A stretch of DNA of 64,000 nt from Rheinheimera pleomorphica. GTDB lineage: Bacteria > Pseudomonadota > Gammaproteobacteria > Enterobacterales > Alteromonadaceae. The stretch is from assembly GCF_011634895.1 (NCBI RefSeq), contig NZ_SIRR01000025.1, positions 124,001-188,000 of the forward strand, in the 5' to 3' direction. Made by a program: the position numbers and the translations under genes. The notes under the pieces are model-generated. The model was given only the letters and a program-made list of their open reading frames with translations. It was not told the origin of the DNA and made no database searches. Position 1 is the stretch's first letter. Every line of letters starts with the position of its first letter. Positions 19,619 through 27,922 of this stretch are shown one piece after another.

Positions 19619-20150
19619 CTTCCTGTGCCAGTAGTAAAATCACATCCTGCTGCGACAACAGGCTACGCAGCTGCACAGCACCGGCTTTTAACTGTTCATG
19701 CTGGCCAATTAACTGCCAGAGCTGCTGCACAAAGGCATCAAAACCCGCCGCGGCGTTGTAACTTAAAGCTCCGCTTTGGCGAATAACGCTGAGTAAATGC
19801 CGTATCAAATCGGTGCTTTGCTGTAATTTCTGCTGATAGGGTAACAAAACCTGCTGCAAACATTGCTGCAGCGGATACAAAATATCTACCGCCACTCTGA
19901 GCTGTTGCTTTCGCAGCTGGCCGCGATGCTCGTTGCTCAGCGCCGGCGCACTTAGCTTGCTGCGCTGACCGGCCAGCTCTGCACTGGCCACCAGGCCATA
20001 GCTGCTAAGCAATTGCTCAGCATCAGCCAACCAGCTTTGTAACGACGCCAACGCCTGTGGCTGTTTACGCTCAAACTGGCTTACCAATGGCGAAAATGCC
20101 AGTAACAGACGGCTAAGTTCATTCACCAGATGCACTATGGATTTTTGCAT
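19596..20150 (-). CDS. Uncharacterised helical protein, third gene of DUF2589 set
   Basis: A 184-residue protein with no signal peptide or membrane segment, rich in leucine and glutamine and predicted almost all helical ([35 protein letters not shown]). I do not recognise a family. It starts 5 bases after the preceding DUF2589-related gene, so the two are surely co-transcribed. Its 3' end overlaps the DUF1653 gene on the other strand by 23 bases. A structural or adaptor role to its neighbours is only an inference. Confidence 0.65.
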   Translation of the reverse strand: MQKSIVHLVNELSRLLLAFSPLVSQFERKQPQALASLQSWLADAEQLLSSYGLVASAELAGQRSKLSAPALSNEHRGQLRKQQLRVAVDILYPLQQCLQQVLLPYQQKLQQSTDLIRHLLSVIRQSGALSYNAAAGFDAFVQQLWQLIGQHEQLKAGAVQLRSLLSQQDVILLLAQEVNPADFP

Positions 20151-20155
20151 AAGGC

Positions 20156-20860
20156 TTATTCCGGCAACAACCGACGGCTGATCTGGCCATCACTGTTTTC
20201 CATCTGCTGCCATTCCATGCCATCTTCTGAGATTTTCAGTTTGATATAGATAATGTTTTCCGGCTTTTCTTCCCGCAATTTATGTGACTCGGCTATCACG
20301 TTTAAATTTTCGATTACGTTGCGCTGGCTTAATACTTTAATTTCCTGCGTCGCAGCCGCCACCAGTCGCGATGTTATCTGTTCAATATTAAGCTTAGGCA
20401 GAGATTCCCGGCTGACCAACTGATACTCATCGGCCAGTTGCACCAGCTGCCTTACCGCTTGCTGGCTATACTCTGTCACAGGCGCCATATCCTGCTGCAT
20501 CCGCAGTGCCTGTTCCAGGTTATGGGTTTGTTCTACCAGCACGGCACGCAGGGCTTTAGACGCTTTGGACGGCAGGCTGGTGCGCCCCAGACTGTTGGTC
20601 AGCTCTTTATACATCAGACTGTTAAATTTCGTGTTATCAATGGGTTGGTATTGGGTTTCGGTTTTTTCCGTCAACGCATCCAGCGCTACCGGTATCGTCA
20701 GCTCAACATCCCCCACCCGCATATGCGGTACGGCAAAGTGCTTAAGTAGGTCATGTTTGGCATATTCTTCCGCCACCTTTACCGTTTGAATGTCGGCCAT
20801 CACTCTGGCATTGGTAATGCTGCTGATAATACTGCCTAAGTATTCGTTTAAATTCGGCAT
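20156..20860 (-). CDS. DUF2589-related protein, second gene of set
   Basis: A 234-residue cytoplasmic protein. The N-terminal part (LKHFAVPHMRVGDVELTIPV) resembles the strand region of DUF2589-type proteins, and MPNL at its start is shared with the first gene of the set. The middle is helical (VEQTHNLEQALRMQQDM) and the end is charged and strand-rich (IIYIKLKISEDGMEWQQ). No catalytic motif is visible. It follows the DUF2589 gene with a 67-base gap holding a terminator-like hairpin, and precedes the 184-residue gene by 5 bases. Family assignment is tentative. Confidence 0.6.
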   Translation of the reverse strand: MPNLNEYLGSIISSITNARVMADIQTVKVAEEYAKHDLLKHFAVPHMRVGDVELTIPVALDALTEKTETQYQPIDNTKFNSLMYKELTNSLGRTSLPSKASKALRAVLVEQTHNLEQALRMQQDMAPVTEYSQQAVRQLVQLADEYQLVSRESLPKLNIEQITSRLVAAATQEIKVLSQRNVIENLNVIAESHKLREEKPENIIYIKLKISEDGMEWQQMENSDGQISRRLLPE

Positions 20861-20874
20861 ATTAATGTCCCTGT

Positions 20875-20908
20875 AAAAAAGCCGGCTGACAGCCTTGCGC
20901 TGCCAGCC
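20875..20908 (-). terminator. Terminator or attenuator inside the DUF2589 set
   Basis: On the minus strand GGCTGGCAG pairs with CTGTCAGCC (9 bp with one G-U) around a 7-base loop, followed by GGC and six T residues. It lies between the DUF2589 gene and the 234-residue gene, so transcripts may end after the first gene with partial readthrough. Confidence 0.7.
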
Positions 20909-20927
20909 TTACCTGCATCAAAGTAAC

Positions 20928-21533
20928 TCAGGCACTGACAATACTGTCTTCGAGCATGGTCAGAATGCGGTCTAACCCGGCCGGGATCTCATCATTTAAG
21001 GCCGTCACTTTAACCCCCAGGTTGTAGGTTTTTTCCACGCTGACACCGCGGGTAGACGAGCGCTTATACGACGCCGATGCTTTAAAATTGACAATTTTGT
21101 AGTTAATGCCAAGCTCGGCGCTGGCAGCGAACTCACTGGACACATTCGCCGTTTCCGTAGACGTAAGCTTGGCATGAAAATCGATTGTCAGCTCTTCAAT
21201 CCGCAGCGCCGGTATGGTTAGCATGGTTAAAAACGGTACCTTAATGGCCACATCTTGCTGATCAAACTGATTGTCCCCCGCATTGGCGGGTAAGCCTTCA
21301 TCCTGTAACTGCTGGGCAGACTTACCAAAATGCGGGTTAGGGACCGACTTTTTAAATTCAAAGTCGACGTAGCGCAGTGTTTTATTGCCGCCGTTTTCTT
21401 CAAAACCCACAGCCTGAATAAAGCTGACCTGCGACATTGACGCGGCATGCTGAGCTTGTACAGCGGCCTGCATAGGGCCGCCGATATAGACACTAAAATC
21501 TAAACTGTTAAGTTCCTGCACCAGATTTGGCAT
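20928..21533 (-). CDS. DUF2589 family protein
   Basis: A 201-residue protein matching DUF2589: an N-terminal segment (IGGPMQAAVQAQHAASMSQV) followed by the characteristic PFLTMLTIPALRIEELTIDF strand pair and a C-terminal LGVKVTALNDEIPAGLDRIL. There is no signal peptide. The family has no established function that I know of. It is the first gene of a three-gene minus-strand set. A terminator-like hairpin follows it, which could make it more abundant than the two downstream products. Confidence 0.8.
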   Translation of the reverse strand: MPNLVQELNSLDFSVYIGGPMQAAVQAQHAASMSQVSFIQAVGFEENGGNKTLRYVDFEFKKSVPNPHFGKSAQQLQDEGLPANAGDNQFDQQDVAIKVPFLTMLTIPALRIEELTIDFHAKLTSTETANVSSEFAASAELGINYKIVNFKASASYKRSSTRGVSVEKTYNLGVKVTALNDEIPAGLDRILTMLEDSIVSA

Positions 21534-21854
21534 GACAAGTACTCCCTGTTAGCTGTACCTACTCTGTTAAGGCTTTTCGGTTGCCGCCGACTTCATTTTC
21601 GCCGGCTGTTCACCACAGCTACTACAGACGGTACATCAGCACCAGCCCGGCAGTGAGATAAAGCCTAGCTGCCAGCGCCGGAATAACCAGCACCAAAACA
21701 GGGAATTTCGTGACCTTTAGCTGATAAATACCTGACAAAACCTGCAGGTGTTGAACCGCCCATCACCGTTTCAGACCGTTGCTCACTTTTAACCACAGCA
21801 ATATAAAGCTTAAGCCTATATTGTCACGGTCACTTCTAACAACAGGACAGCATC
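21534..21854. other. Divergent intergenic region between DUF2589 set and small membrane gene
   Basis: About 320 bases with no supported gene. It should contain promoters for the minus-strand DUF2589 set and the plus-strand 82-residue gene. No strong -35/-10 pair, hairpin or repeat stands out. Short open frames on the minus strand (ending at 21622) encode a hydrophobic peptide but have no credible start. Confidence 0.55.
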
Positions 21855-22103
21855 ATGTTTGAACAAACTGAGTTTTTTCACCAATTAAGCCAAATAAGCC
21901 CGTTACTCTGGGTAGCCTTTATACCGGCCTTTTTGGCGATTTATTTCCTGCCCAGCATTATTGCCAGCTTTTGTAACCGCCGGCATCTGGTTAAAATCTT
22001 TCTTGCTAATATCCCGGCCGGCTTCTCCTTGCTAGCCTGGATGGCTCTGATTGTTTGGGCCTTTACCGGCAAACAGAAGAAACCGGCTGAACAAACAAGC
22101 TAA
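21855..22103 (+). CDS. Small membrane protein, superinfection-immunity-like
   Basis: An 82-residue protein with two membrane helices (about residues 18-38 and 49-70) joined by FLPSIIASFCNRRHLVKIFLA, which resembles the core of the superinfection immunity family (PF14373, phage T4 Imm-like): LP-x-IIA, then a short basic turn, a helix with N/G and a WxALxVWA end. ACAGGACAG precedes the ATG. It is 59 bases upstream of the LytS-type kinase on the same strand. Phage immunity is a family name here; these proteins are common in bacterial chromosomes and mostly unstudied. Confidence 0.65.
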   Translation: MFEQTEFFHQLSQISPLLWVAFIPAFLAIYFLPSIIASFCNRRHLVKIFLANIPAGFSLLAWMALIVWAFTGKQKKPAEQTS

Positions 22104-22162
22104 TAGATAGTACACTGTGTTTCATCAGTTTTTTTGTTTGCGCGGGTATCACGGTAACAGCT

Positions 22163-23269
22163 ATGACAACACTAAATACGTTTCGCCAGCACATCGCAGC
22201 AGACAGTTGCAGCAGCGCCTATTTATGGGCGCAACTGTTCACCATGTTGATTTATGTCGGCTATTTTATGGCCTACACCTTGCCCTTACTCACGCCGGAT
22301 CAACCGCGCTTATATTGGCTGTTTTTAGTAAAATACAGCATTGAAGCCGCCTGTTTTGTGTTGCTGAGCCATGTGTTGCTGCGCCCGGTGCTGAAAGCCG
22401 ACAATATCACCACGCTAAAGCGCTGGTCAGTATTTGTTTTACTGTTGCTGGTAGCGGCAATAGCTCAAACCATTATTTCCTATTATCTATCCAGCATTGA
22501 AGTACTGAAAGATACCGAAATGAGCAAGGTAAACGTAATAACGGACAAAAGCGATACGCCGTTACAAATGAACTTTAGCACCAACTTTATGTTGGTGGCA
22601 CTCATCACCTCCTTTAGTGTGATGTATCTGGTTTGGGGTGCCGGTTACATTGCCTGGCAAAGCCGCCAGGCACGTAAAGCACTACAACAACAAATGCAGC
22701 AAGCGCAGTTGCAACAGCTGACTAATCAGCTTAGCCCGCACTTTTTATTTAATGCCTTTAACAGTATCCGCGCGCTGATTTTTGAAGATCAGCATAAAGC
22801 GGCGGATACCGTAACGCGGTTATCAGAATTATTCCGGTTTCACCTGCAGGCTCATTTACAGCCGGAATCCACCGTACATCAAGAGTGGCAGTTAACAGAG
22901 CAATATCTGGCCATTGAGCAGGTGCGATTGGAGCAGCGGCTGCAATTTAGTTGTGCTATAGCTGATGACGTATGGCAAAACCCGCTGCCCACGTTAAGCC
23001 TGCTGACACTGGTTGAAAACGCTATTAAGCATGGCATCGCCCCCAATGTTGCTGCCGGGCAATTGCACATCAGCGCTACAACGGTGGATGATGGTTGGCA
23101 GTTAACGGTAACCAACAGCGTTCAAGCCAATACTGCCCAGGCCGGCACTGCCACCGGTTTAGCAAATTTACGCCGCCGGCTGCAATTGATGTACGGTAAT
23201 AATGCCAGGCTAAAACTGGCACAAAACAGCAGTCAATTTAGCGTACGGCTGGAGTTTCAACATGTATAA
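22163..23269 (+). CDS. LytS-type sensor histidine kinase
   Basis: A 368-residue inner-membrane kinase with four predicted helices (about 20-40, 50-72, 88-108, 141-165), a short extracytoplasmic loop, and a cytoplasmic His_kinase domain with the phosphoacceptor in LSPHFLFNAFNSIRAL (His193). A HATPase domain follows (ENAIKHGIAPN and LANLRRRLQLMYG). It pairs with the LytTR regulator that overlaps its 3' end by 8 bases. The signal sensed is unknown. Confidence 0.9.
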   Translation: MTTLNTFRQHIAADSCSSAYLWAQLFTMLIYVGYFMAYTLPLLTPDQPRLYWLFLVKYSIEAACFVLLSHVLLRPVLKADNITTLKRWSVFVLLLLVAAIAQTIISYYLSSIEVLKDTEMSKVNVITDKSDTPLQMNFSTNFMLVALITSFSVMYLVWGAGYIAWQSRQARKALQQQMQQAQLQQLTNQLSPHFLFNAFNSIRALIFEDQHKAADTVTRLSELFRFHLQAHLQPESTVHQEWQLTEQYLAIEQVRLEQRLQFSCAIADDVWQNPLPTLSLLTLVENAIKHGIAPNVAAGQLHISATTVDDGWQLTVTNSVQANTAQAGTATGLANLRRRLQLMYGNNARLKLAQNSSQFSVRLEFQHV

Positions 23270-23975
23270 CTGTCTGCTGGTAGATGACGAGCGTTTAGCC
23301 CGCAGCGAATTAAAACGCCTGTTAAAAGCACATCCACAATGCCTTATCGCCGCTGAGGCACAAAGCGGCGAAGAAGCGCTGCAACACCTGGTCAACTCGA
23401 GCATTGATTTGGTGTTTCTTGATATCCAAATGCCGGGGCTAACCGGGCTGCAACTGGCAGAGCATATTCCTGCCGGTACGCAATTTATCTTCTGCACGGC
23501 ATTCAACAGCTTTGCTTTAGATGCTTTTGAGCTAAACGCAGTGGATTATCTGTTAAAACCGATAGCACCGGAACGGCTGGCTAAAGCCCTGCAAAAATTG
23601 CGACCGCCGAGCGACAGCGCCACTGTGCATTATCTGGCAGCACAACACGGTATCTTACTTAAATTCGGTGACAGCCAGCGTGTGGTGCGCCTCGATGATA
23701 TCAGCCGCTTTGAAAGCATCGGCAACCATGCCGCCGTGTATACACCTTACGGTAAAAGCTTTATCCACAGCTCGCTGGCCAAAATCGAACAAAAGCTCGA
23801 CCCGGCACTGTTTTTCAAAGCCAGCCGCGCCGATATCCTTCGCATCAGCGCTATCAGCCATATTGAACCGGCAATAGCCGACGGTGGTTTAATTGCCGTA
23901 TTGCAAGACGGCCAGCAGGTAGATGTAAGCCGCCGCCAGGCACAACAGCTAAAACAGCAGTTTAGTGCGTTTTAG
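23262..23975 (+). CDS. LytTR-family response regulator
   Basis: A 237-residue regulator: receiver domain with VDDE at residues 7-10 and phosphoacceptor Asp54 in VFLDIQMPG, then a C-terminal LytTR DNA-binding domain (ISRFESIGNHAAVYTPYGK and the later FFKASRADILRISAI). It is translationally coupled to the kinase by an 8-base overlap. LytTR regulators bind direct repeats with a 9-base spacing type; no such pair was identified nearby. Confidence 0.92.
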   Translation: MYNCLLVDDERLARSELKRLLKAHPQCLIAAEAQSGEEALQHLVNSSIDLVFLDIQMPGLTGLQLAEHIPAGTQFIFCTAFNSFALDAFELNAVDYLLKPIAPERLAKALQKLRPPSDSATVHYLAAQHGILLKFGDSQRVVRLDDISRFESIGNHAAVYTPYGKSFIHSSLAKIEQKLDPALFFKASRADILRISAISHIEPAIADGGLIAVLQDGQQVDVSRRQAQQLKQQFSAF

Positions 23976-23993
23976 CTGTTAACGTTTTAACTG

Positions 23994-24866
23994 TTAAGAC
24001 TGCTGGCGGTACCATTCGCCTAAGATCAGGCTGGCGGCTACGCTGACGTTGAGTGATTCTACTTTGCCGGTGCCCGGTATTTGCAGCGCAATATCGGCGT
24101 TTTTTGCCACATTTTGCGACACACCAAACATCTCTTCACCAAATACGATCACCACTTTGGCGGGTAATTCGGTTTGATACAACGAGCTGCCGCCATGGCT
24201 GGAGGTAGTAATCAGCGTATAACCGGCGTCTTTGCATAGCTTTAACGCCAGCGGCAGGTTGTCGCAGCTTAGGCCATCAACAAACTCACCACCGCCCTCA
24301 GCGGTACGCAGCGCGGCGCCTGATTGCAGCAATTCCGGTTGTTTCATAATAATGCCGCCAACACCAAAATGGGCACAGCTGCGGGTGATTGCACCTAAAT
24401 TGTGTGGGTTGCCAACGCCATCCAATGCCAACAGACAGTCTTGCCGCTTACGACTGCCCTGCTGCAAATACCGGGCTAATGTTTGTATAGGCTTTCGTTT
24501 AACCAGCAACACCACACCACCGTGATGCTGGCTGGCGGCGACCTTTTCCAACTCGGCATCATCAACGATGTGATAGGCTTTTTTTGCTGCCGCCAGGTAT
24601 TTCATGACATCGGCAAATTTTGCGGCCATTTGCGCAGACACATAGAGCCTGATCAGCGCCTCGGGCCGCTGGGCAAACAATACCCGGCAGGCATTTTCAC
24701 CATAGACTTTACTTTCATCGTCCTGTACCGCGCGCTGAGCCTTAACGCTACTGGCTTTAACCTGCACTTTAGCTGCCGACCTGGCGTTTTTCGCCTTGGC
24801 ATCTTTGGTCCAGGGTTTGTGTAATGGCTTAGCCGCTTTAGCGCTTTTACTGTTGTGGTGTGACAT
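23994..24866 (-). CDS. yfiF: TrmH-family RNA 2'-O-methyltransferase, YfiF-like
   Basis: A 290-residue SPOUT enzyme with a long lysine/alanine-rich basic N-terminus (about residues 1-55, likely RNA-binding), a SpoU substrate-binding domain (VYGENACRVLFAQRPEALIR) and the C-terminal SpoU knot (LDGVGNPHNLGAITRSCAHF, VFGEEMFGVS, ESLNVSVAASLILGEWYR). The layout matches E. coli YfiF, a predicted tRNA/rRNA methyltransferase. The start at 24866 has an AGGATATGTT site; an in-frame start 38 codons earlier lacks one. It converges with the LytTR gene without a clear terminator. Confidence 0.85.
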   Translation of the reverse strand: MSHHNSKSAKAAKPLHKPWTKDAKAKNARSAAKVQVKASSVKAQRAVQDDESKVYGENACRVLFAQRPEALIRLYVSAQMAAKFADVMKYLAAAKKAYHIVDDAELEKVAASQHHGGVVLLVKRKPIQTLARYLQQGSRKRQDCLLALDGVGNPHNLGAITRSCAHFGVGGIIMKQPELLQSGAALRTAEGGGEFVDGLSCDNLPLALKLCKDAGYTLITTSSHGGSSLYQTELPAKVVIVFGEEMFGVSQNVAKNADIALQIPGTGKVESLNVSVAASLILGEWYRQQS

Positions 24867-25089
24867 AACATATCCTGCTGACACCGCAACGCGGTGAAAT
24901 ATCAATACTGGCGCTGATTTTACCAGCTCGCCGGCAACATTACTTATGCTTTTTCCGGCCAGGTGCTGTGCCAGTGGCACTCTTGCTAAGGCTGACTATA
25001 CTGAGCAGGCAATGGCGTGTGCAGTTTACCGATGTCACCATTTAATGCTCCAGGCTCCTACATCTGTTTAACTTTGTGGAGGAAGCACT

Positions 25090-25407
25090 ATGCCAACTGT
25101 TCATTCGCACTCCAAACGCAAGCGGCTAAAAGGCCTTTTTGCTGTCATATTGGCGTTTGCCGCTGTCAATCTGGCGCCGGCAGGCGAATTGCAGCACCGC
25201 CCCGCCGATAATAACCAGTGGCCACAAAACCTGATCCGCGCGGTACAGGAAAAGCTTAACAGCCTTGGCTTTGACGCCGGTAAGGCAGACGGTATTATCG
25301 GCCCGCGCACCCGACAGGCGATAAGCGACTATCAGCAGCAAAATAATCTGGCAGTGGATGGCCAGATAAGCTCAGCCTTACTTGAGGCCTTAGGCTTTGA
25401 GCAATGA
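25090..25407 (+). CDS. Exported peptidoglycan-binding-domain protein
   Basis: A 105-residue protein: a basic N-terminus (HSHSKRKRLKG) and a hydrophobic segment act as a signal or anchor, then a single PG_binding_1 domain (VQEKLNSLGFDAGKADGIIG, RTRQAISDYQQQNNLAVDG) fills the rest. There is no catalytic domain. GGAGGAAGC lies just before the ATG. It opens a run of four genes with overlaps or 1-base gaps; a weak TATACT element stands at 24997-25002. Confidence 0.8.
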   Translation: MPTVHSHSKRKRLKGLFAVILAFAAVNLAPAGELQHRPADNNQWPQNLIRAVQEKLNSLGFDAGKADGIIGPRTRQAISDYQQQNNLAVDGQISSALLEALGFEQ

Positions 25408-25408
25408 T

Positions 25409-25936
25409 ATGACAAGCTGCCGGGTATGCGGACATCCGCTGCCCGTCGCAGCGAAAAAATGCACCACCTGTGGCGAATATCAGCATCCGCTGTATCGCTG
25501 GCTGTCCGGCAATGTACTCAGTGGCCTGATTGCGTTGGTGCCCATTTGTACGCTGGCCTTTACCTTTGTTTACGACAGGTTAGAGCCTAAAGCATCAGAT
25601 TTGCAATTTACGCTAACCCGCTGCGATGCCAAACAAATAGAGCTGTTTGCCAGTAATTTGGGCAACCGCGCCGCCATACTAACCCATGCAGAATTTAGCA
25701 GCAGCGGTGGCTACCAACCACTGCAAATCCGGCTTGAAGTAGCCGATAAACTGGTTAGCGGCGGTGACACCCGCGCCATCATACTAAGCACTATCGACAC
25801 CATAAGTCCCGGCGGCCTGGTACCGTTTTCGTTGCGTCAGAGCGCAAACTGCCGGATAAAAATCCGCTTACACAGCGTGTCTTTTACACAAAAACCATCT
25901 TCTCAGGAGCTGACATGCGCCTGTCCGCCGGTGTAA
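25409..25936 (+). CDS. Zinc-ribbon membrane protein
   Basis: A 175-residue protein that opens with a zinc ribbon (CRVC at 4-7 and CTTC at 18-21), followed by one membrane helix (about 36-55) and a strand-rich extracytoplasmic domain of about 115 residues with several Cys (ending TCACPPV). The ATG at 25409 follows the previous stop by 1 base; a TTG four codons upstream is possible. It overlaps the next gene by 22 bases. I do not recognise the C-terminal domain. The layout (ribbon inside, domain outside) suggests a membrane adaptor, which is inference. Confidence 0.65.
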   Translation: MTSCRVCGHPLPVAAKKCTTCGEYQHPLYRWLSGNVLSGLIALVPICTLAFTFVYDRLEPKASDLQFTLTRCDAKQIELFASNLGNRAAILTHAEFSSSGGYQPLQIRLEVADKLVSGGDTRAIILSTIDTISPGGLVPFSLRQSANCRIKIRLHSVSFTQKPSSQELTCACPPV

Positions 25937-26592
25937 TTTATCTGTTGCTGCTGCTGTTTGCCGCTGCAGCCGCGGCACAGCAGCGCGCGGATCTGCATCT
26001 GTTTCAGTATGGTTTAACCACGACAGAACAGCGGGCGGCATTGTTTGAAGATTTCCGTTACGTGCTGGAAGAAAAAATGCCGCGTTTGTCTGATGAGCTG
26101 GCACTGGGCGAGGCATTACCGGTACTAAAAGCCATCAGAATTGTGCCGGTAACCGGCGACAATAATCAGTTGCGCCGCCCGTCGGAACTGATTGGCAATT
26201 TGCAGTTGCGCCAGCGTTACTGGCATGACGTCGGCGCCCTGGCGTTGCTGACCGGTGTTGTCGATGTGCAGGCTAATGTACCCAGCATCCACACTACCTT
26301 GTATTGGGGTAAGCTAAAACCCCCCGTGGTGCAGGAAATGATCGACATCGAGCTGCCACTAACCGGTAATTATTTTGACACCACCTTCGATAGCCACTCG
26401 GTAGCCATTTTGTATGCCATCGCTAACCAGCCGGATGTCGGGTGCAGCAAATTTACCGCTATTATTGCGCTGCTCAGTGAAGCCTTAAAGCGCGCCAAAG
26501 CCATTAGTACGCAGCAACCGCAGCTGGGTAGCGAGCTGGAGCAAAAAATTGAGCAAAGCATTCTGGCGCTGAAAGCGGAGTGCAACAGATGA
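25915..26592 (+). CDS. Uncharacterised exported protein
   Basis: A 225-residue protein with a clear signal peptide (MRLSAGVIYLLLLLFAAAAA, cleavage after AAAQ region). The mature part mixes strands and helices, with one Cys pair possibility late in the sequence (DVGCSKF and KAECNR). No known motif is seen. It overlaps the zinc-ribbon gene by 22 bases and shares ATGA with the next gene, so all four genes of the set should be made together. The segment VLKAIRIVPVTGDNNQ and the DVGALALLTGVVDVQ strand resemble nucleotide-independent secreted domains only vaguely. Confidence 0.6.
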   Translation: MRLSAGVIYLLLLLFAAAAAAQQRADLHLFQYGLTTTEQRAALFEDFRYVLEEKMPRLSDELALGEALPVLKAIRIVPVTGDNNQLRRPSELIGNLQLRQRYWHDVGALALLTGVVDVQANVPSIHTTLYWGKLKPPVVQEMIDIELPLTGNYFDTTFDSHSVAILYAIANQPDVGCSKFTAIIALLSEALKRAKAISTQQPQLGSELEQKIEQSILALKAECNR

Positions 26593-27692
26593 AGCCACTG
26601 CTTACAGTTATCAGCCTGCTTTGCTGCCTGCTGCCGGTATCGGCGCAGCACAATCCTGATCAGATCACGGTATTTTTTCCGGCCTTTGGCGGCGATACCA
26701 CTTTGGGGCGTAATGTCAGTACGGTGCTGTCGTTGCAGCTGGCACAGACCACCCGTAAAGCGCCCTGGCCGGACAATCCAAACAAGCTGGATTTTGGCCG
26801 CGGCATAATTAAATGGAGCCCGGACAGCCTGAACCTGACGCAACAAGATGTTGCTATCCGCACCGCGCAGCAGGCAAAACTACTGGCGCAAATGGTGGTG
26901 CTGGGCAGCACTCAACGCTTTGGCAACAACGTAGTGGTAGAAGTTGAAGTACTGCTGCCGCGTTATCAGGCCGCTTATCCGGGCTGCAGCAGCAATAGTC
27001 GTCTTCCTTGTGACTACCGCAAACAACATCTCGAACTTTGGCCCCTGCGCTGCCAACAGCTACACCTCTACACACCACTGCCGCGGCGGCGTTATCATAT
27101 GGCCGGTATAGTGCTGGACGATGATGTGGTTGAAAAATTCCGCGCAGTAAAAGGCTTACCTATCACAGCTACATTAAACACGACACAAATTATCGGTTAC
27201 ACCGGTGATGATTTGCAGTTTCTCGAGTTCAACCGTCATTTAAATAATGCACCAACCAAACTGCGTAGCCAGGGCTTGGAAGGCTATGTCTCACTGCCGA
27301 AAATATCACGGCAAAGCTCAGAGTTCGCCGACATGACCGGCGGCCTGTTGCAGCTGTTTCGCGGTGACTGGCAGGCAGCACACAGTAGTTTTAGCCGGGT
27401 TTTGGCCAATCCTGTCACGCGAATACCATTACAGGTTGATGCGTATCTGCTTAGGGGTATGGTGCAATTTCGCCGCGGCCACAACGGTTTAACGGATATT
27501 CTAACAGCCGCTGATTTAGCCCCCTATGATGCCGGCGCGGCACGTTATCAATTAGCAGCCATGTTGGCTGCCGGTACAGCATTGCCAGAGGTTAAACAGG
27601 TACTGCGCGAAAAACGCTTTCTATTTGACGCTGATGACAAATGGCTGGAAGAAGTAGAGCAGTTTATCAGCTGTCGTGCTGATGCCGGTTAA
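26589..27692 (+). CDS. Uncharacterised exported protein with TPR-like C-terminus
   Basis: A 367-residue protein with a signal peptide (MKPLLTVISLLCCLLPVSA). The N-terminal half begins DQITVFFPAFGGDTTLGRN and has VVLGSTQRFGNNVVVEVEVL, similar in style to FlgO/CsgG-like lipoprotein strand folds but without a lipobox. The C-terminal third looks TPR-like (LLQLFRGDWQAAHSSFSRVL, LLRGMVQFRRGHNGLTDIL). The ATG is placed in the ATGA overlap with the previous gene rather than the GTG three codons earlier. It closes the four-gene set; 230 bases without a gene follow. Confidence 0.62.
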   Translation: MKPLLTVISLLCCLLPVSAQHNPDQITVFFPAFGGDTTLGRNVSTVLSLQLAQTTRKAPWPDNPNKLDFGRGIIKWSPDSLNLTQQDVAIRTAQQAKLLAQMVVLGSTQRFGNNVVVEVEVLLPRYQAAYPGCSSNSRLPCDYRKQHLELWPLRCQQLHLYTPLPRRRYHMAGIVLDDDVVEKFRAVKGLPITATLNTTQIIGYTGDDLQFLEFNRHLNNAPTKLRSQGLEGYVSLPKISRQSSEFADMTGGLLQLFRGDWQAAHSSFSRVLANPVTRIPLQVDAYLLRGMVQFRRGHNGLTDILTAADLAPYDAGAARYQLAAMLAAGTALPEVKQVLREKRFLFDADDKWLEEVEQFISCRADAG

Positions 27693-27862
27693 CCCGGCGG
27701 CAATAAAAACGTCGGTAAGGCGACAACAATAATTGTAATTTTCTGCTTGTAACATAAGCCTGTACTACCGATTGACAACACAAACGACAAACATCTACCA
27801 GTACCACTGCAGCATTACCACTAACACTACACACCTGCATATTTTACATTTTAAAAACATAA

Positions 27863-27890
27863 TTGACATCATTAAGCAAAGCTCTAGAAT
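27863..27890 (+). promoter_or_regulatory. Sigma-70 promoter of the lipase locus
   Basis: A perfect TTGACA (27863-27868), a 16-base spacer and TAGAAT (27885-27890) stand 32 bases before the ATG of the first gene. This is the best sigma-70 promoter match noticed in the window. It also shows that the TTG at 27863 is promoter sequence and not a start codon. Confidence 0.8.
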
Positions 27891-27922
27891 GTCCACCATT
27901 AGAAAATTACAGGGTTGTAGTA

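Noticed and set aside
21622..21740. A short hydrophobic open frame on the minus strand upstream of the DUF2589 gene
   Set aside because: It has no plausible start codon with a ribosome-binding site, and the frame is open for under 40 codons.
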